A stretch of DNA of 64,000 nt. Origin: Streptomyces rhizoryzae. GTDB lineage: Bacteria; Actinomycetota; Actinomycetes; Streptomycetales; Streptomycetaceae. Below the pieces are notes generated by a model. That model searched no databases. It was not told where the DNA came from and saw only the letters and a program-made list of their open reading frames with translations. Shown here piece after piece: positions 40,132 through 48,940 of this stretch; within the stretch, counting starts at the first letter, position 1; every line of letters starts with the position of its first letter. The position numbers and the translations under genes were made by a program. The DNA lies in assembly GCF_023155275.1 (NCBI RefSeq), contig NZ_JALMUV010000018.1:1-64000 (forward strand), in the 5' to 3' direction.

Positions 40132-40407
40132 GCTGCTCCCGGCGGAACCGCCGCCCCCTCCTGACCCGGGTGCCGGGATCGCGTCATCCACCGGTGTGTC
40201 CCCGACATGGCGAGTTCGAAAGCGGTCGGTGAGCGGGGCCGGGGCGCCGAGGACCGCCCTGTCGGTTGTTCCCCGCCCGCACGCTGCCCAGCGGCATTCC
40301 GGCTCCGGCTGTCCACCGCGGCACCCGCCTGAGCGGCCGCGCCCGCGGTGCACGGGGCACCGGCCCGCGGCTGTTTCCGCAGGCCGGACGCGGGGTACCG
40401 GCCTTGC

Positions 40408-41136
40408 GTGAGGGCGTTCGAAGCCGGGCAAGGGGTACGGCTCCCGGCACTGCGGGCGGGCGGGCTGACGCAGGCGGTCGTCCACGGGCCCTTCCCGCCG
40501 CAGGCGGTGCAGACGCTGCTGCGCTTCGAGGGGTGGATCGCGGGCCTGGGCACCTGCTCCGGGACGCGGATCGTGCTCGGCCACTGGCAGCGGTCGCCGT
40601 TCGGCCCGTTCGGCGACGTGATGCTGGAACGGGCCGGCGGGCAACGGCTGTTGCTCGCCCCCACCCGAGAGACCGCGGAGTTCATCGCCCGCACCTACGC
40701 CTTCGACTCCGTCCGCGTCGTCCCCGTGCGGGTCCAGGTCGCGGGCAGCACCTGGACGGTCACCGCCGGCGCCCTGGACCTCCGCTTCGTCACCGGGAGC
40801 CGGGGGCCGCTGGGCCTGCTGCTGCGGGCCGTGCCCGGGGCCCTCGCCCGGCGTCCGGCCTGGAGCGCCCTGGCGGACCTGCCGGCCCGCCTGCTGCTGC
40901 CCGGCGTGCGGACCCGGGGGAGCGCCGGCGGGGGCCGCCGCGAGTGGTACGGCGCACGGGACCTGCGGCCGGTCCGCCTGCTCTCCGCGTCCTTCGAAGG
41001 CGTCGACCTCGGGGGCGGGGCGCCGGTGGAGCCGCCCGTCCGCTTCGGCTTCGGCTCGGTGCCGAGCAGCCCCTCGCTCGTCCGGGTCACGACGACGGTG
41101 GCGCTCGGTCCGCAGCCGCACACCGGCAAGGGGTGA
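40408..41136 (+). CDS. Hypothetical protein, probably conserved in Streptomyces
   Basis: About 242 residues from GTG 40408 (VRAFEAGQG). It has a compact beta-rich look: FEGWIAGLGTCSGTRIVLGHW, SPFGPFGDVMLERAGGQRLLLAPTRETAEFIARTYAFD, then WTVTAGALDLRFVTGSRGPLG. A TACCGG element six bases before the GTG and the absence of a ribosome site suggest a leaderless message. No catalytic motif or membrane segment is evident. Function unknown. Confidence 0.6.
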   Translation: MRAFEAGQGVRLPALRAGGLTQAVVHGPFPPQAVQTLLRFEGWIAGLGTCSGTRIVLGHWQRSPFGPFGDVMLERAGGQRLLLAPTRETAEFIARTYAFDSVRVVPVRVQVAGSTWTVTAGALDLRFVTGSRGPLGLLLRAVPGALARRPAWSALADLPARLLLPGVRTRGSAGGGRREWYGARDLRPVRLLSASFEGVDLGGGAPVEPPVRFGFGSVPSSPSLVRVTTTVALGPQPHTGKG

Positions 41137-41295
41137 GAAGCAAGAGCAGGGGTGGCAGCAGGCCGCGCCTTACCTGCTCCGCCGAGCCGCGGGTCACCAC
41201 AGCCAGGGCAGATGGGGAAAGTGCCGGCACTGTGCGGGGACAGCGATGTCTGATTGCCGCCAGCGTGGTCCGCCCCTCCTGAGCACACTGACGGC

Positions 41296-41796
41296 ATGAC
41301 GATGTCCTCCACTCCACACTCGGTTACGGTCCTCACCGGCATGTATGCGGCTGAGGCGGAATACCTGGCGGCCGGAGGGCCTGGCCAGGCTTCCTTCGAT
41401 CTGCTCGCCCCCTTCTTCGCACCGGATGTCGTACTGCATCAAGCCGATGCTCTGCCCTATGGCGGCACCTGGCGTGGGCACGCGGGCCTGACGCGGTTCT
41501 TCCTCGCGATGGGTGCCGCTTGGGAGTCATTCGACATGGTGGAGCAAGAGTTCCTCGCCACCGGTGAGACTGCGGTGGTACTCACCCAGGTTCGTGCTCG
41601 TGCTCGTGCGACGGGCCGTGAACTCTCCTTTCCGATTCTCCAGACGATCACCGTCAAGGACGGGAGGATCACCGAGGTCCGTCCGTTCTACTGGGACACC
41701 CAGGCCATCGCCGACGCCTGCGCAGAGCCGGGAGCGGCCGGCCGGGGCGGACGCGTGGCCGCCCCGGCCCGGGCTGTCGCCTCGGCGAGGGACTGA
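41296..41796 (+). CDS. SnoaL/NTF2-like protein
   Basis: 166 residues. The fold is the cone-shaped SnoaL/NTF2 type: AAEAEYLAAGGPGQASFDLLAPFFAPDVVLHQADALPYGGTWRGHAGLTRFFLAMG (about 18-75), AVVLTQVRARAR, ITVKDGRITEVRPFYWDTQ. Members are isomerases, cyclases or ligand-binding proteins, and the active site cannot be inferred. Start ATG 41296, with another ATG two codons later. Codon use is slightly less GC-biased than in the neighbours, suggesting an accessory gene. Confidence 0.75.
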   Translation: MTMSSTPHSVTVLTGMYAAEAEYLAAGGPGQASFDLLAPFFAPDVVLHQADALPYGGTWRGHAGLTRFFLAMGAAWESFDMVEQEFLATGETAVVLTQVRARARATGRELSFPILQTITVKDGRITEVRPFYWDTQAIADACAEPGAAGRGGRVAAPARAVASARD

Positions 41797-41815
41797 AACA
41801 CCACCGCGTTCGAGG

Positions 41816-42034
41816 TCAGGCAAACCGTAGGGAGGACTGCGCCCGGTCGCAGATCCTGCGGGTGCGCTCGTCGGCGCCGGGATCTCGAACGTGACCGGCA
41901 GCTCGCAGGCCGAACCGGCACCGCCCACCGACACGACGTGCCGTCCCCTCGTCCCGTGCACAGCCCAACGCCACGCCGGTCAGCAGCGCGGCCCCCAGCA
42001 CTCCCGCGATCCGTCGTCGTATGCGGCTCGACAC
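41816..42034 (-). pseudogene. Small lipoprotein gene with two compensating frameshifts
   Basis: GTG 42034 follows GGGAGGG by six bases and opens a lipoprotein signal (SSRIRRRIAGVLGAALLTG, then VALGC). About 30 codons in, GC3 bias moves to the +1 frame for about 24 codons (HVVSVGGAGSACELPVTFEIP), then returns to the first frame (GADERTRRICDRAQSSLRFA). This is the mark of one inserted and one lost base, real or a sequence error. The likely intact product is about 70 residues with a cysteine pair. No family recognised. Confidence 0.45.
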
Positions 42035-42263
42035 CCGGGCCCTCCCTCTGGTTCCGCCGAACGGTAGCCGACTGCCGTAAGGGCACGTGGGGTACTGTCG
42101 TGGATCAGAGGGGAAGGCGGCGTGACGGGGGCATCGACGCTCCCCGGGCCGCAGGTACTCCGGCAGGACGCAGGCGAGTTGGTGGCCGGATCGTCTTCCC
42201 AGGACGCTTCGGCGGGGGTACGGACCGACCGGGGCCGCACCACGGGACCAGGGAGGGGCCGAC

Positions 42264-44387
42264 GTGTTCGAGGTCGTCACGGTGGGTGCGCTCACTGCGT
42301 TTCTCGCCGCGGTGGGAAACGGCGCCGCCGGGGAGATGGGCAAGCAGGTGCTGCTGTCCACGGGCGCGTTGGTGAGGCGGACCCTGGGACGGGAGGCGCC
42401 GTTGCCGGCCTCGCCGGAGGGGCGTGAGGTCCTGGCGCACGCGCTGCATGCGCGGCTGAGCCAGGATGCGCCGCGGAACGGCGAATGGGCCCAACTCCTG
42501 GGCCTTCTGCCGGACTCGGTGCCGCGCCTGGGTCCCGGGCCGGGGCTGCCTCCCGCCACCAGGAACTTCACCGACCGCAAGCGGGTGGTGCGGGAGCTGA
42601 CGCGGGAGGCCACCCGGCCGGCCGCGGGGAGGCCGCGGGTCGCGCTGCTGCACGGGCCTCCGGGCATCGGCACCACCGCGGTCGCCCTCGCCTGGGGAGC
42701 CGGCCGGATCGCCCGGTATCCCGACGGGCAGTTCTACGTCGACCTCCGCGACGCCGCCGCGGAAGACGGTCCGGCGCCGTCGGCCGTCCTCCTCCAACTG
42801 CTGCGGAGGATGGACGTCGGACGGGACCGGATTCCGCCGACCGAGGCCGGGCGCGAAGAGCTCTACCGGCGTCTGACGGCCGGCCGCCGGGCCCTGGTGG
42901 TGATCGACCACGCCTCCTCGGTCGCACAGGTCCGCAACCTCATCCCGGCGACTCCTGAGGTCTTCCTCCTGGTGATCGCGTCCGGCCCGCCGTTCGCGCT
43001 GGAGGCGGAGCGCATCGCCGTACCCGGGCTGAAGGAGCGGGACGCGGTGGCGATGCTGAGGAAGGTCGCCGGCCCGGAGAAGGTCGCCCTCGCCAAGCCG
43101 CAGCTGCCGGCGCTGCTGACCCGCTGCGCGGGTAACGCGTTCGCCCTGAAGGCAGCGGCGATGCGTCTGTTGGCGGAGGAGCCGCCGCTCCCGGGCGCGG
43201 CGGACGAGCCCCCGGCGCACTCTCCGGTGCAGGGGGTGGCGCTGGCGGTGTGCCGCCGGCTCGGTCCTGAGACGGCGAGGCTGTGCAGCCTGGCCGCGGT
43301 GGGCGGCTGGCCCGCGTTCGATGCCGGCCTGGCCGGGGCCGCCGCCGAGGTCGATCCGGCGGAAGCTGCCCGAAGGCTCACCGAAGCGGCGGAGGCGGAG
43401 CTGGTCGAGCCGCTGGGCGAGGGCCGTTACCGCTTCCGCCCTGAGGTCGGGCGTCATCTGGCGGACGCCGCCGGCCGGGAGCACGGGATCGCGGAGTCGG
43501 CTGCGGCGGTGACGCGGGCCCTCGACCGCCTGCTGAACCGCGCGCTGCACGCCGCACACGCCGCACTTCCGCAGAGCTGGCGGGTCGAGGAGGCGCCCGC
43601 GGAGGGCGCGCCGTACCGCGACGAGGCCGCGGGGATGGCGGCGTTGCGCGCCGAGGCCGCGAATGTGGTCCGCGCGGTCTTCCTGGCCCGGGAATACGGG
43701 CGCGCCGACGTGGCGGTGCGCCTGGCCCGCTCCTTGTGGCCGCTCCAGTTGAAGGCCGGGTACTGGGACGAGGTGCTGCCCGCGCTCCGGATCGCCGCGC
43801 GCTGCGCCGACGAGCACCGCCCCCATTCCCGCGCGGCGGCCGCGCTCCACTTCCAGCTCAGCCACTGCCTCGGCGAACTGCGGCGGTGGGACGAGGCTGA
43901 CCGCGAGGCGCGCGCCGCCGTCGCAGCCGAGCGCGCGGCGGGCCATCTGCTGGGCGAGGCGTCGTCGGTGGAGCTGCTGGGGCTGCTGAGGCTGAACCGG
44001 TGGCAGTACGAAGCGGCATACGAGCACTTCACCGAGGCGGGGGAGCTGTACCGGCGGATCGCGCCCGGGCAGGACGGTGCGGCGGATCTCCCGAGGGCCC
44101 TCGCTCTGATCGAACGCCATCAGGGACGTGCTCTCTGCGGTCGGGGGCAGCTCGCGGAAGCCCGCAACCGTCTTGAGAGCGCACGGGACTTCTTCGTGGC
44201 GCAGGGGGAGGCGTACAACCAGGGCCGGGTCCTCACCGACCTCGCCGAGACGCTGCACGCCGCCGGTGAGAACGCCGCGGCGCTGGCCCGGATCTCCGAA
44301 GCCGAACGCCTGCTCGGTCCCGAGGGAGCCACGCCCCATCTGGCGTACCTCGCTCGGCTGCGCCGGCGCTGCCAGGTTCCGGCATAG
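42264..44387 (+). CDS. STAND-type (NB-ARC-like) protein with TPR-like repeats and altered P-loop
   Basis: 707 residues. N-terminal helical segment (about 1-90: ALTAFLAAVGNGAAGEMGKQVLLSTGALVRR). NTPase-like region follows: VALLHGPPGIGTTAVALAWG (about 122-141), ALVVIDHAS (Walker B position), LLVIASGPPFALEAERIAVPGLKERDAV (sensor/arm). A winged-helix-like segment, CRRLGPETARLCSLAAVGGWPAFDAGLAG, precedes C-terminal TPR-like helices (about 480-700). The Walker lysine is threonine and the second Walker B acidic residue is His, so hydrolysis is doubtful. It has no C-terminal HTH. GGGAGGGG lies six bases before GTG 42264. It ends nine bases from the convergent gene at 44397. Signalling, regulation or defence are all possible. 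Confidence 0.75.
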   Translation: MFEVVTVGALTAFLAAVGNGAAGEMGKQVLLSTGALVRRTLGREAPLPASPEGREVLAHALHARLSQDAPRNGEWAQLLGLLPDSVPRLGPGPGLPPATRNFTDRKRVVRELTREATRPAAGRPRVALLHGPPGIGTTAVALAWGAGRIARYPDGQFYVDLRDAAAEDGPAPSAVLLQLLRRMDVGRDRIPPTEAGREELYRRLTAGRRALVVIDHASSVAQVRNLIPATPEVFLLVIASGPPFALEAERIAVPGLKERDAVAMLRKVAGPEKVALAKPQLPALLTRCAGNAFALKAAAMRLLAEEPPLPGAADEPPAHSPVQGVALAVCRRLGPETARLCSLAAVGGWPAFDAGLAGAAAEVDPAEAARRLTEAAEAELVEPLGEGRYRFRPEVGRHLADAAGREHGIAESAAAVTRALDRLLNRALHAAHAALPQSWRVEEAPAEGAPYRDEAAGMAALRAEAANVVRAVFLAREYGRADVAVRLARSLWPLQLKAGYWDEVLPALRIAARCADEHRPHSRAAAALHFQLSHCLGELRRWDEADREARAAVAAERAAGHLLGEASSVELLGLLRLNRWQYEAAYEHFTEAGELYRRIAPGQDGAADLPRALALIERHQGRALCGRGQLAEARNRLESARDFFVAQGEAYNQGRVLTDLAETLHAAGENAAALARISEAERLLGPEGATPHLAYLARLRRRCQVPA

Positions 44388-44396
44388 CGGCGGGCG

Positions 44397-46091
44397 TCAC
44401 CGGCGTACTTCGACGGGGTGCACGCCGCCCGCGGCGTGCACCCGGAGCGTCGTCCCGCCGGGGCTCACCTCACCACCGCTGACCAGCCACGCGTGCAGCG
44501 CCGAGGCGTGGGCCGCCGGGTCGGCGTCCGCCCCCGGCCCGGCCGACAGCCGGAGTGCGCCATGGCCGCGGCTGCGCACGGTGCACCGGTCCGGCCCGCT
44601 CACGTAGGCGGCGAGGGAGCAGTGCGGATACCGGTGGAGGATCTCCGCGGCCCAGGAGTCCGGGCTGCCCAGGCGGGGGTCGTCCGGCCGTCCCGCACGC
44701 CAGATCACATCGGCGGTTTCGAGGTCCCCGGGGTTGCGGGTGTCCTCGTGCACGGCGCGGTGCGTCTCGCCGGCGGCACCGTACGGATGGCCCGTGGAGC
44801 GTTCGATCACCACGTCCGTGCCGCGGACGCGCGTACGGACGTCCAGCGGGTGGGTCAGCCGGGGAGGGTCGTACGGCGGCAGCGGAAGCGGCTCCAGCAG
44901 CGCGGGCGTCGCCGGCTCGGGGAGGCCCATCAGCGTGTAGAAGTGGCGCCGCAGCAGTTCCGCCGAGGCGCCCGGCGCGGAACTGGTGAACTCGGCCGGT
45001 CCGGCCATCGGCCGGTGCCGCGCCAGCAGCTCCGCCAGCTGTTCCCGCAGCGGGCCGTACGGGTCGAGCCGCGGCGCGTTCCGTACGAACGACGCGAGCG
45101 GTGCCTCGGGGTCCAGTTTCTCCTCGCCGTCCGCCGCCAGCGACACGGGGATGCCCAGGGCCGCGGCGTAGTAGGACACGGCTCCGAAGTCCCCCAGCAC
45201 CGCGTCGGCCGCCAGGAGGGCCTGGCGCCAGCCGTGCACCGGGTCGATCAGGGCCAGCCCGCTGCGGCAGGCACGGTCGAGCCACGCCCGGATCTGGCCT
45301 GGGCCGTGCCCGTACCAGATGTTCGGGTGCAGGACGGCCGCCAGCCGGTAGTCGTCGGCCGGCAACTCGGCGGCGAGCCGGGGCAGCAGGCTCGGCAAGA
45401 GGTCCTGGCCGCCGCCGTCCCCGAAGAGACCTTCCGCATTCCAGGTCGAGTTCAGCACGATGAGCCGCTGTCCACGGCGCACGCCCAGCGCGCGCCGGAA
45501 CCGCTCCCGGTGCGGGCGGCCGGCCAGCATGCGGTCGAAGCAGGGGTCGCCGGCGAGTACCGCTGTCTTTTCCGCTTCGGGACATACCCGGCGCAACCGT
45601 TCCAGCTGCTCCGGATGCGACAGCACGAGCCCGTCCACGAACGGCTTGCCGTCCGCCAGCAGCCACTCCGGCGACAGGCCGAACGTCGGCTCCCGGCTCC
45701 CGGCTCCCGGCTGAGCCAGCTTTTTAGTGTATCCGACACCGTGCGACAGGACGCTCAACTTCCCTGACAGGCAGTGCAGTTGACCCCCGAAGCTCGCGGA
45801 AACGGCCAGATCCACGGGCGTCGTCAGCGCCTGTTCCCAGGGCAGCACCGGCAACCGCAGCTCGGCAAGCAGCTCGCGTATCCCCCCTTGGAAGGCGGAC
45901 GACCCTGTCGACGTGACCAGCAGCTGCACCCGGAGGTCGTCGTGGAAGAGCGGCGCGATGTCCAGCAGCCGCCCGGCGGACGTGACGTTGTGCACCACGA
46001 GCAGGACCCGGCGCTGTGCTGTCCGGCTGACCCAGCGGTCGGAGCCCTCACCGACCGGCACGCGTATCAGCGGGGGATCGAACGGCCCCAC
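44397..46091 (-). CDS. GT-B-like protein resembling CDP-glycerol glycerophosphotransferases
   Basis: 564 residues. The first about 370 look like a two-lobed GT-B transferase: RRVLLVVHNVTSAGRLLDIAPLFHDDLRVQLL (about 26-58), KLSVLSHGVGYTKKL, GDPCFDRMLAGRPHRERFRRALGV, RLIVLNSTWNAEGLFGDG, HPNIWYGHGPGQIRAW, AADAVLGDFGAVSYYAAALGIPV. These match the layout of glycerophosphotransferases (HGxG, then late GDxS-type loop read GDFGAVS). The last about 180 residues form a separate His-rich beta domain. GTG 46091 has AGGAGG six bases upstream. It shares a 9-bp convergent gap with the STAND gene. The substrate is unknown. Confidence 0.6.
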   Translation of the reverse strand: MGPFDPPLIRVPVGEGSDRWVSRTAQRRVLLVVHNVTSAGRLLDIAPLFHDDLRVQLLVTSTGSSAFQGGIRELLAELRLPVLPWEQALTTPVDLAVSASFGGQLHCLSGKLSVLSHGVGYTKKLAQPGAGSREPTFGLSPEWLLADGKPFVDGLVLSHPEQLERLRRVCPEAEKTAVLAGDPCFDRMLAGRPHRERFRRALGVRRGQRLIVLNSTWNAEGLFGDGGGQDLLPSLLPRLAAELPADDYRLAAVLHPNIWYGHGPGQIRAWLDRACRSGLALIDPVHGWRQALLAADAVLGDFGAVSYYAAALGIPVSLAADGEEKLDPEAPLASFVRNAPRLDPYGPLREQLAELLARHRPMAGPAEFTSSAPGASAELLRRHFYTLMGLPEPATPALLEPLPLPPYDPPRLTHPLDVRTRVRGTDVVIERSTGHPYGAAGETHRAVHEDTRNPGDLETADVIWRAGRPDDPRLGSPDSWAAEILHRYPHCSLAAYVSGPDRCTVRSRGHGALRLSAGPGADADPAAHASALHAWLVSGGEVSPGGTTLRVHAAGGVHPVEVRR

Positions 46092-46325
46092 CTGTTACCT
46101 CCTGTTGGCTGCACACGGCCCCGCCGGGCTGTCCTGATCACCCTAGCCAGAGGCCGGCCGCCGACCACCTTCCGCTCCGGTTGCCCGCGGCCACCACTCG
46201 CGCCCCCGCCCCGGCGGGCGCCGTGCCACCGTTGCGAAATCCACGGACGGTGCCGCGACGACACAACACGGAGGTGAATAAGCGGCTCTCGGCTACTGCT
46301 GGCCCGATGGCCACCGTGCCCTTAC

Positions 46326-46863
46326 TTGTGGGAGTGTCCACGCCCCACCCTGGATGAATGGCGTGACCGATGGCTGGCCATGAATGCGGAAGACCTGGAA
46401 GAAACCACCCTTTCCGCCTATCGGATCACGCGGGATCGCGTTCGGGGGAAGCTCGGGCCGGTACCCGTGAACGTGGCCCGGTACCCGACCATTCGAGGTA
46501 AGGCGCGCAAAGAAGAACGCAAGAAGAGAGAGGAGGGGGTGCTCCGGAGTGTCCGGGAGGTTCAAAAACGTTCGTTCAGGGGACAACGCCGCGCTCGTCA
46601 GTGCCCCTACGCGCACGATGATGGGCAACCGATATGCGGGGGAGAAGGGCATGAAGTCCAGGGCCGGTGAACGGGAACGTCGCTTCACCTTCCTGGCGAA
46701 CAACGGTGTCCCGGACCATATCTTTGCGCGGTGGGTCGGACACACGAACGTGAAAACTACCAAAAGGTGGTACGTCAAGCCGGACATGGAAGATCTTCGC
46801 GAAGCCGCTGCAACGTGGGATGGCCGGTACGGGGTGCCGACCCAAGCATGTGAGAAATTGTGA
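46326..46863 (+). pseudogene. Remnant of a tyrosine recombinase (integrase)
   Basis: Two fragments in different frames survive. The first (from about 46326) has LDEWRDRWLAMNAEDLEETTLSAYRITRDRVRGKLG, a SAM-like core-binding domain of phage integrases. The second ends at 46863 and has FARWVGHTNVKTTKRWYVKPDMEDLREAA, the C-terminal catalytic His and Tyr region. The middle, with both catalytic arginines, is missing. Base composition is lower in G+C than the surroundings. This marks a decayed element; no tRNA or clear attachment repeat was found. Confidence 0.75.
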
Positions 46864-46883
46864 GATGTGAGACGGTGCGGGGC

Positions 46884-48173
46884 GTGAGTGAGACAGCGAT
46901 GCACACCCTCCAGTACCGCTCTGACGGACCAGAAGGCGCACCGGTCCTGGTTCTGGGGGCGGCCCTGGGTACCACCTGGCACATGTGGGACCGGCAGATC
47001 CCCGAGCTGACCCGCCAGTGGCGCGTCATCCGCTTCGACCTGCCCGGCCACGGCGGATCGCCCGCCCACGCGGCCAGCTCCGTCGCCGAGCTCGCCGACC
47101 GCCTGGTCGCCACCCTCGACGCGCTGGGCGTGGAGCGCTTCGGCTACGCCGGCTGCGACGTCGGCGGCGCCGTCGGGACCCAGCTGGCGCTGACCCGGCC
47201 GCACCGCGTCACCTCGCTCGCCCTGGTCTCGTCGTCCCCGCGCTACGGCACCGCCGACGCCTGGCGCCAGCGGGGGGTGGTGATCCGCACCAACGGACTG
47301 GACCCGATCGCCCGCACCGCGCCCGAGCACTGGTTCACCCCCGGCTTCGCCGGCGCCCAGAACGCCATCGTCGAATGGGCCGTCCAGATGGTGCGGACCA
47401 CCGACCCCGGCTGCTACATCGCCGCCTGCGAGGCGCTGGCCGCCTACGACGTGCGGTCCTCGCTCGGCCGGGTGGGCGTGCCCACCCTGGTCGTCGCCGG
47501 CGCCGAGGACCAGGTGACCCCCACCACCGACGCCCGCGCCCTCGTCGCCGGGATACCCGACGCCAGCCTGGCGCTCATCCCGGGCACCTCGCACCTGGCC
47601 CCGGTGGAGCAGCCCGCGGCCGTCACCGAGCTGCTGATCCGGCACTTCTCCACCGCCTGGCACGACAAGCCCGGCCCCGGCACCCCGCCGGCGATCGGCG
47701 CGGCCGCCCCGAAACCGCAGATCGCGCCGCCGATGCCGACGCACGCCCCGCCCGCCATCGAGTCCGGCCTGTCCCGGCCCGCCCAGGTCCGCGGCGCCAC
47801 CTACGAGCAGGGCGTCAAACTCCGCCGCGAGGTGCTCGGCGACGCCCACGTCGACCGCGTCGAGGCCGGTACCGACGACTTCACCGCCGACTTCCACGAC
47901 TTCCTCACCCGCTACGCCTGGGGCGAGACCTGGACCCGGCCCGGGCTGGACCGCCGCACCCGCAGCATCATCACGCTGACCGCGCTGGTCGCCCGCGGCC
48001 ACCGCGAGGAGCTGGCGCTGCACACCCGCGCAGCCCTCCGCAACGGCCTCACCCCCGCGGAGATCAAGGAGGTGCTGCTGCACACCGCGGTCTACTGCGG
48101 CGTGCCGGCCGCCAATACCGCCTTCGCGGTGGCCCAGAAGGTCATCCAGGAGGAGACGACACCGGACACGTGA
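46884..48173 (+). CDS. pcaL: PcaL-like fusion: alpha/beta hydrolase plus carboxymuconolactone decarboxylase
   Basis: About 429 residues. The N-terminal hydrolase (about 1-262) is like 3-oxoadipate enol-lactonase; a Pro/Ala linker (about 262-305) leads to a decarboxylase domain (about 305-425) with YEQGVKLRREVLGDAHVDR, YAWGETWTRPGLDRRTRSI and RGHREELALHTRAALRNGLTPAEIKEVLLH. Together they would finish the protocatechuate branch of the beta-ketoadipate pathway. The nucleophile position reads GCDVGG, so Asp stands where PcaD has Ser (GxSxGG); the acid (GAEDQVTP) and His (GTSHLAP) remain. No other pca gene is present, and the integrase remnant ends just 20 bases upstream. Start GTG 46884 is the best but not certain. 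Confidence 0.8.
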   Translation: MSETAMHTLQYRSDGPEGAPVLVLGAALGTTWHMWDRQIPELTRQWRVIRFDLPGHGGSPAHAASSVAELADRLVATLDALGVERFGYAGCDVGGAVGTQLALTRPHRVTSLALVSSSPRYGTADAWRQRGVVIRTNGLDPIARTAPEHWFTPGFAGAQNAIVEWAVQMVRTTDPGCYIAACEALAAYDVRSSLGRVGVPTLVVAGAEDQVTPTTDARALVAGIPDASLALIPGTSHLAPVEQPAAVTELLIRHFSTAWHDKPGPGTPPAIGAAAPKPQIAPPMPTHAPPAIESGLSRPAQVRGATYEQGVKLRREVLGDAHVDRVEAGTDDFTADFHDFLTRYAWGETWTRPGLDRRTRSIITLTALVARGHREELALHTRAALRNGLTPAEIKEVLLHTAVYCGVPAANTAFAVAQKVIQEETTPDT

Positions 48174-48268
48174 GGGCGGGAGCCCGCCGCCTGCGCCGCC
48201 GCGGGCGGCGCGCCGGTGCTCGTCCACAGCCCCGCCCGCGCCGCCGCCCCGCGCGGCAAGATGGCCTC

Positions 48269-48910
48269 ATGGAACTCACCAAGAAGACCCACGCCTGCGT
48301 CCGGATCGAGAAGGACGGGCGGACGCTGGTGATCGACCCCGGGGCGTTCAGCGAGGAGGACGCCGCCGTCGGCGCCGACGCGATCCTGGTGACGCACGAG
48401 CACCTGGACCACTTCGACGAGGGGCGGCTGCGCCGTGCCATGGAGGCCGGCCCGGGCGCCGAGATCTGGACCCTGGCCAGCGTCGCCGACCAGCTGTCCG
48501 CGGCCTTCCCCGGCCGGGTGCACACCGTCGGCGAGGGCGACGCCTTCACCGCGGCCGGTTTCGACGTCGAGGTGCACGGGCAGCTGCACGCCGTGATCCA
48601 CCCGGACATCCCGCGGATCACCAACGTCGGCTTCCTGCTGGACGGCGGCGCCGTCTTCCACCCCGGCGACGCGCTGACCGTCCCCGAGGGCCGGACGGTC
48701 GACACCCTCCTGCTCCCGGTCCACGCGCCCTGGAACAAGATCGCCGAGGTCATCGACTACGTCCGCGCGGTCGCCCCGCGCCGGGCCCTCGACATCCACG
48801 ACAGCCTGTTGCAGGACCACGCCCGCCCGGTCTACGACTCCATGATCGACAAGTTGGGCGGCACCGACCACGGCCGGCTCTCCCCGGGCGCCCGCACCGA
48901 CGTGGGCTGA
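48269..48910 (+). CDS. Metallo-beta-lactamase-fold hydrolase (UlaG-like)
   Basis: 213 residues. It begins MELTKKTHACVRIEKDGRTLVIDPGAFS, then ILVTHEHLDHFDEGRL with the HxHxDH metal motif (about 42-47). Later come HAVIHPDIPRITNVGFLLDGG and VFHPGDALTVPEG with further ligands. This is the UlaG-like group of small MBL-fold hydrolases; the substrate is unknown. ATG 48269 fits the family start; an ATG at 48261 is out of frame. The exonuclease III gene follows after 30 bases with its own start signal. Confidence 0.85.
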   Translation: MELTKKTHACVRIEKDGRTLVIDPGAFSEEDAAVGADAILVTHEHLDHFDEGRLRRAMEAGPGAEIWTLASVADQLSAAFPGRVHTVGEGDAFTAAGFDVEVHGQLHAVIHPDIPRITNVGFLLDGGAVFHPGDALTVPEGRTVDTLLLPVHAPWNKIAEVIDYVRAVAPRRALDIHDSLLQDHARPVYDSMIDKLGGTDHGRLSPGARTDVG

Positions 48911-48940
48911 CTGTCGGTGCCGCGCTGTAGGTTTACGGAC

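Noticed and set aside
40132..40407. Small genes in the gap before the hypothetical protein at 40408
   Set aside because: Open frames there are short, lack ribosome sites and show no GC3 preference; only short inverted repeats were seen.
46549..46863. An intact 104-residue gene
   Set aside because: Its only recognisable part is the last third of a tyrosine recombinase, so it is described as part of a pseudogene.
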